In this document: positions 6,145 to 7,565 of the stretch, one piece after another
How positions within the stretch are numbered: position 1 is the stretch's first letter
Layout of the letters: each line of letters begins with the position of its first letter
From: Methanobacteriota archaeon
GTDB lineage: Archaea; Thermoplasmatota; Poseidoniia; Poseidoniales; Poseidoniaceae
DNA length: 7,565 bases
NCBI GenBank assembly: GCA_002731395.1
Contig: PCBQ01000083.1
Span: forward strand, 1-7,565
Direction: 5' to 3'
Translations under genes and position numbers: made by a program
Notes under the pieces: generated by a model
The model's database searches: none
The model's input: the letters and a program-made list of their open reading frames with translations, nothing else
What the model was told of the DNA's origin: nothing

Positions 6145-7565
6145 ATGGCGGGTGGAGGGTTTAGCCTGCCTCGGCCACGCCCAAATGGACCGCCTTATTT
6201 TGGACGGAACCAAGTCGCGTCCGCCCTCCATCAGGTCGGTGTTCTTCTCGAGTTGGCCGACGCCAACGTCTTCCGGATTCGGTCCTACCAAAACGGCTCG
6301 CGCACCCTTGGGACATTGACGGACGACCTCTGGGAGCTGGTGGAAACCAGTCGTCTTGTGGAGATCAAAGGCATCGGCAAGGGGCTGGCCTCGGGCATTG
6401 AACAGGCGATGCGTGAAGGCACATGGCCCTCGGATTGGGTGGACCTCCATGACAACACACCACCCGGTATGCTCGACATGTTGGACATCCCCGGCCTTGG
6501 ACCGAAGCGCATCCGCGTGATGCATGAAGCCCTCGGCGTGGCGTCCGTCGAGGATTTGCGCGAGGCCTGCGAATCTGGTCAGGTCGCCGAACTGAAAGGC
6601 TTCGGCGCCAAAACACAAGCCAGGTTGCTCGACGGGATTGACCTTCTTGCTCGGTTCCGTTCTCGTCGGCGTCTGGACATTGGTCTGATGTACGGCGAAG
6701 CCTTCCAAAGCCGCGTCGCCACCATACCTGGCGTACAACACGCGACCCTCGCAGGCTCTGCTCGGCGAAGGCGCGAGACCATCGGTGACCTCGATCTGGT
6801 GGTCGCTGTTGACCAGACCGACCATGCGGCCGTGGCCGAAGCCATCCTGGCGCTTCCCGGCATCGCCGACGTCAAGGGCGCAGGCTCTTCGAAGATCAGC
6901 CTCATCCTCGACACCGAAATCTTCGACGAAGCGTTCACGCTCCCACACCTTGACGCCAACGTAATGGACGCCATCGGTGGCGCAGAATACGAATCCATGG
7001 AAGCTGGAGGTACCATCGATGCACAGGTTCGCCTCGTGCCTCCAGAGGTGGCCCCCTTCACCTTGGCTTACTTCACCGGAAGCAAGGAACACAACATCGC
7101 GATGCGGCAGAGGGCCATCGACCAAGGCCTGCGGCTGAACGAATTCGGATTGATTCCCGAAGCCCTCGCTGGCGACCTCAAGGGTATGGAGGCTGCCGTG
7201 CATTCCCTCGAAGCCTCGAGTGAAGCGGACATCTACGCCCACCTCGGCTTGGCCTACGTCCCACCTGAGCTTCGCGAAGACACCGGCGAGGTGGCCGCCG
7301 CCTTGAGCGACGGCCTTCCTGCATTGCTTGAGCCGAACATGATTCGAGGCAGCCTGCACAACCATACCAACCTCTCCGACGGTGAGGCGAGCCTCGAGGT
7401 GATGGCCGACGCCGCCCATCGCATGGGCTGGTCGTGGCTTGGCTTGGCGGACCACTCGCCCTCGTTGGTCATCGCCAACGGTGCTTCCGCTGAGGACCTG
7501 ATGGCACAAGGTGCAAGTGTTCGAGCCGCCAACGCAGAATGGGAGAAACAAGGCAAGGATTTCCG
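6145..7565 (+). CDS. polX: Family X DNA polymerase with PHP domain (PolX), C-terminus missing; variant palm
   Basis: The frame runs 473 codons to the window edge; about 100 residues of a typical ~570-residue PolX are missing. In order: an N-terminal 8-kDa-like domain (about 22-100, with HhH KGIGKG at 75-80); HhH IPGLGPKR (115-122); HhH KGFGAK (151-156); palm motif GSARRRRETIGDLDLVV (204-220) with catalytic Asp215 and Asp217; FTGSKEHN (310-317); LNEFGL (331-336); and the PHP nuclease domain from about 399, with HNHT (405-408), SDG (411-413) and ADHS (435-438). PolX enzymes fill gaps in base-excision repair, and the PHP domain gives metal-dependent 3'-5' exonuclease or AP-site cleavage. Oddities: Gln294 stands where the third palm Asp is expected, and residues about 256-290 look inserted. 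ATG 6145 is preferred over in-frame ATG 6121, though residues 2-21 (Gly/Pro-rich) match nothing. Confidence 0.93.
   Translation, partial: MAGGGFSLPRPRPNGPPYFGRNQVASALHQVGVLLELADANVFRIRSYQNGSRTLGTLTDDLWELVETSRLVEIKGIGKGLASGIEQAMREGTWPSDWVDLHDNTPPGMLDMLDIPGLGPKRIRVMHEALGVASVEDLREACESGQVAELKGFGAKTQARLLDGIDLLARFRSRRRLDIGLMYGEAFQSRVATIPGVQHATLAGSARRRRETIGDLDLVVAVDQTDHAAVAEAILALPGIADVKGAGSSKISLILDTEIFDEAFTLPHLDANVMDAIGGAEYESMEAGGTIDAQVRLVPPEVAPFTLAYFTGSKEHNIAMRQRAIDQGLRLNEFGLIPEALAGDLKGMEAAVHSLEASSEADIYAHLGLAYVPPELREDTGEVAAALSDGLPALLEPNMIRGSLHNHTNLSDGEASLEVMADAAHRMGWSWLGLADHSPSLVIANGASAEDLMAQGASVRAANAEWEKQGKDF

Noticed and set aside
6194..6201. CTTATTTT, a TATA-like patch near the PolX start
   Set aside because: It lies inside the PolX frame, and no in-frame ATG, GTG or TTG start codon is found between 6145 and the conserved NQVA segment at 6208, so a promoter here would not serve PolX.
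6910..7014. The PolX insertion as an intein, mobile insertion or frameshift
   Set aside because: It is only about 35 residues, in frame, with no splice-type Cys/Ser and His-Asn ends and no flanking repeats.
6088..7551. A 487-codon open frame on the minus strand
   Set aside because: It lies antisense to PolX, whose plus-strand frame has clear HhH, palm and PHP motifs. The minus-strand translation has no recognisable domain and its length follows from GC-rich codon bias.

Overview
The window is a gene-dense, GC-rich stretch with eight protein-coding genes and essentially no free intergenic space. No RNA genes, mobile elements, CRISPR arrays or repeats were seen. The gene set suggests an uncultured marine euryarchaeon, Marine Group II/III (Poseidoniia)-like. 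It contains a K+-dependent-type membrane pyrophosphatase, a short sirtuin, a PHP-domain family X DNA polymerase, and a lipobox protein with a WxVGDWW opening. Several start codons are preceded by GAGGTG or GGTGA Shine-Dalgarno elements. This taxonomic placement is inference; no marker gene here proves it.

Layout, left to right. (1) 1-431, minus strand: NADPH-dependent FMN reductase-family flavoprotein, cut by the left edge. (2) 509-781, plus strand: glutaredoxin with a CPYC active site, divergent from the reductase. (3) 769-4508, minus strand: a three-gene run in the order hppA (membrane pyrophosphatase), lipoprotein, alpha/beta-hydrolase. The last two are separated by only 4 nt. The hydrolase tail overlaps the glutaredoxin tail by 13 bp in convergent orientation. 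(4) 4601-5335, minus strand: class III-like sirtuin (NAD-dependent protein deacylase) upstream of hppA. (5) 5416-5727, plus strand: stand-alone NifU C-terminal-type Fe-S scaffold protein, divergent from the sirtuin. (6) 5733-6122, minus strand: small unrecognised membrane protein. (7) 6145-7565, plus strand: PolX-type polymerase with a C-terminal PHP domain, cut by the right edge.

There is no obvious single pathway. The left end is redox/thiol chemistry (flavoprotein, glutaredoxin). The centre is energy conservation (pyrophosphate-driven ion pumping) with an exported lipoprotein and a soluble esterase. The right end holds Fe-S assembly and DNA repair. Two proteins show departures from family active-site or metal-site patterns. 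The PolX palm has Gln where the third catalytic Asp is expected, next to an extra ~35-residue segment. The sirtuin lacks one of the four usual zinc cysteines. No previously undescribed multi-gene system is evident; these two variants are the best leads.
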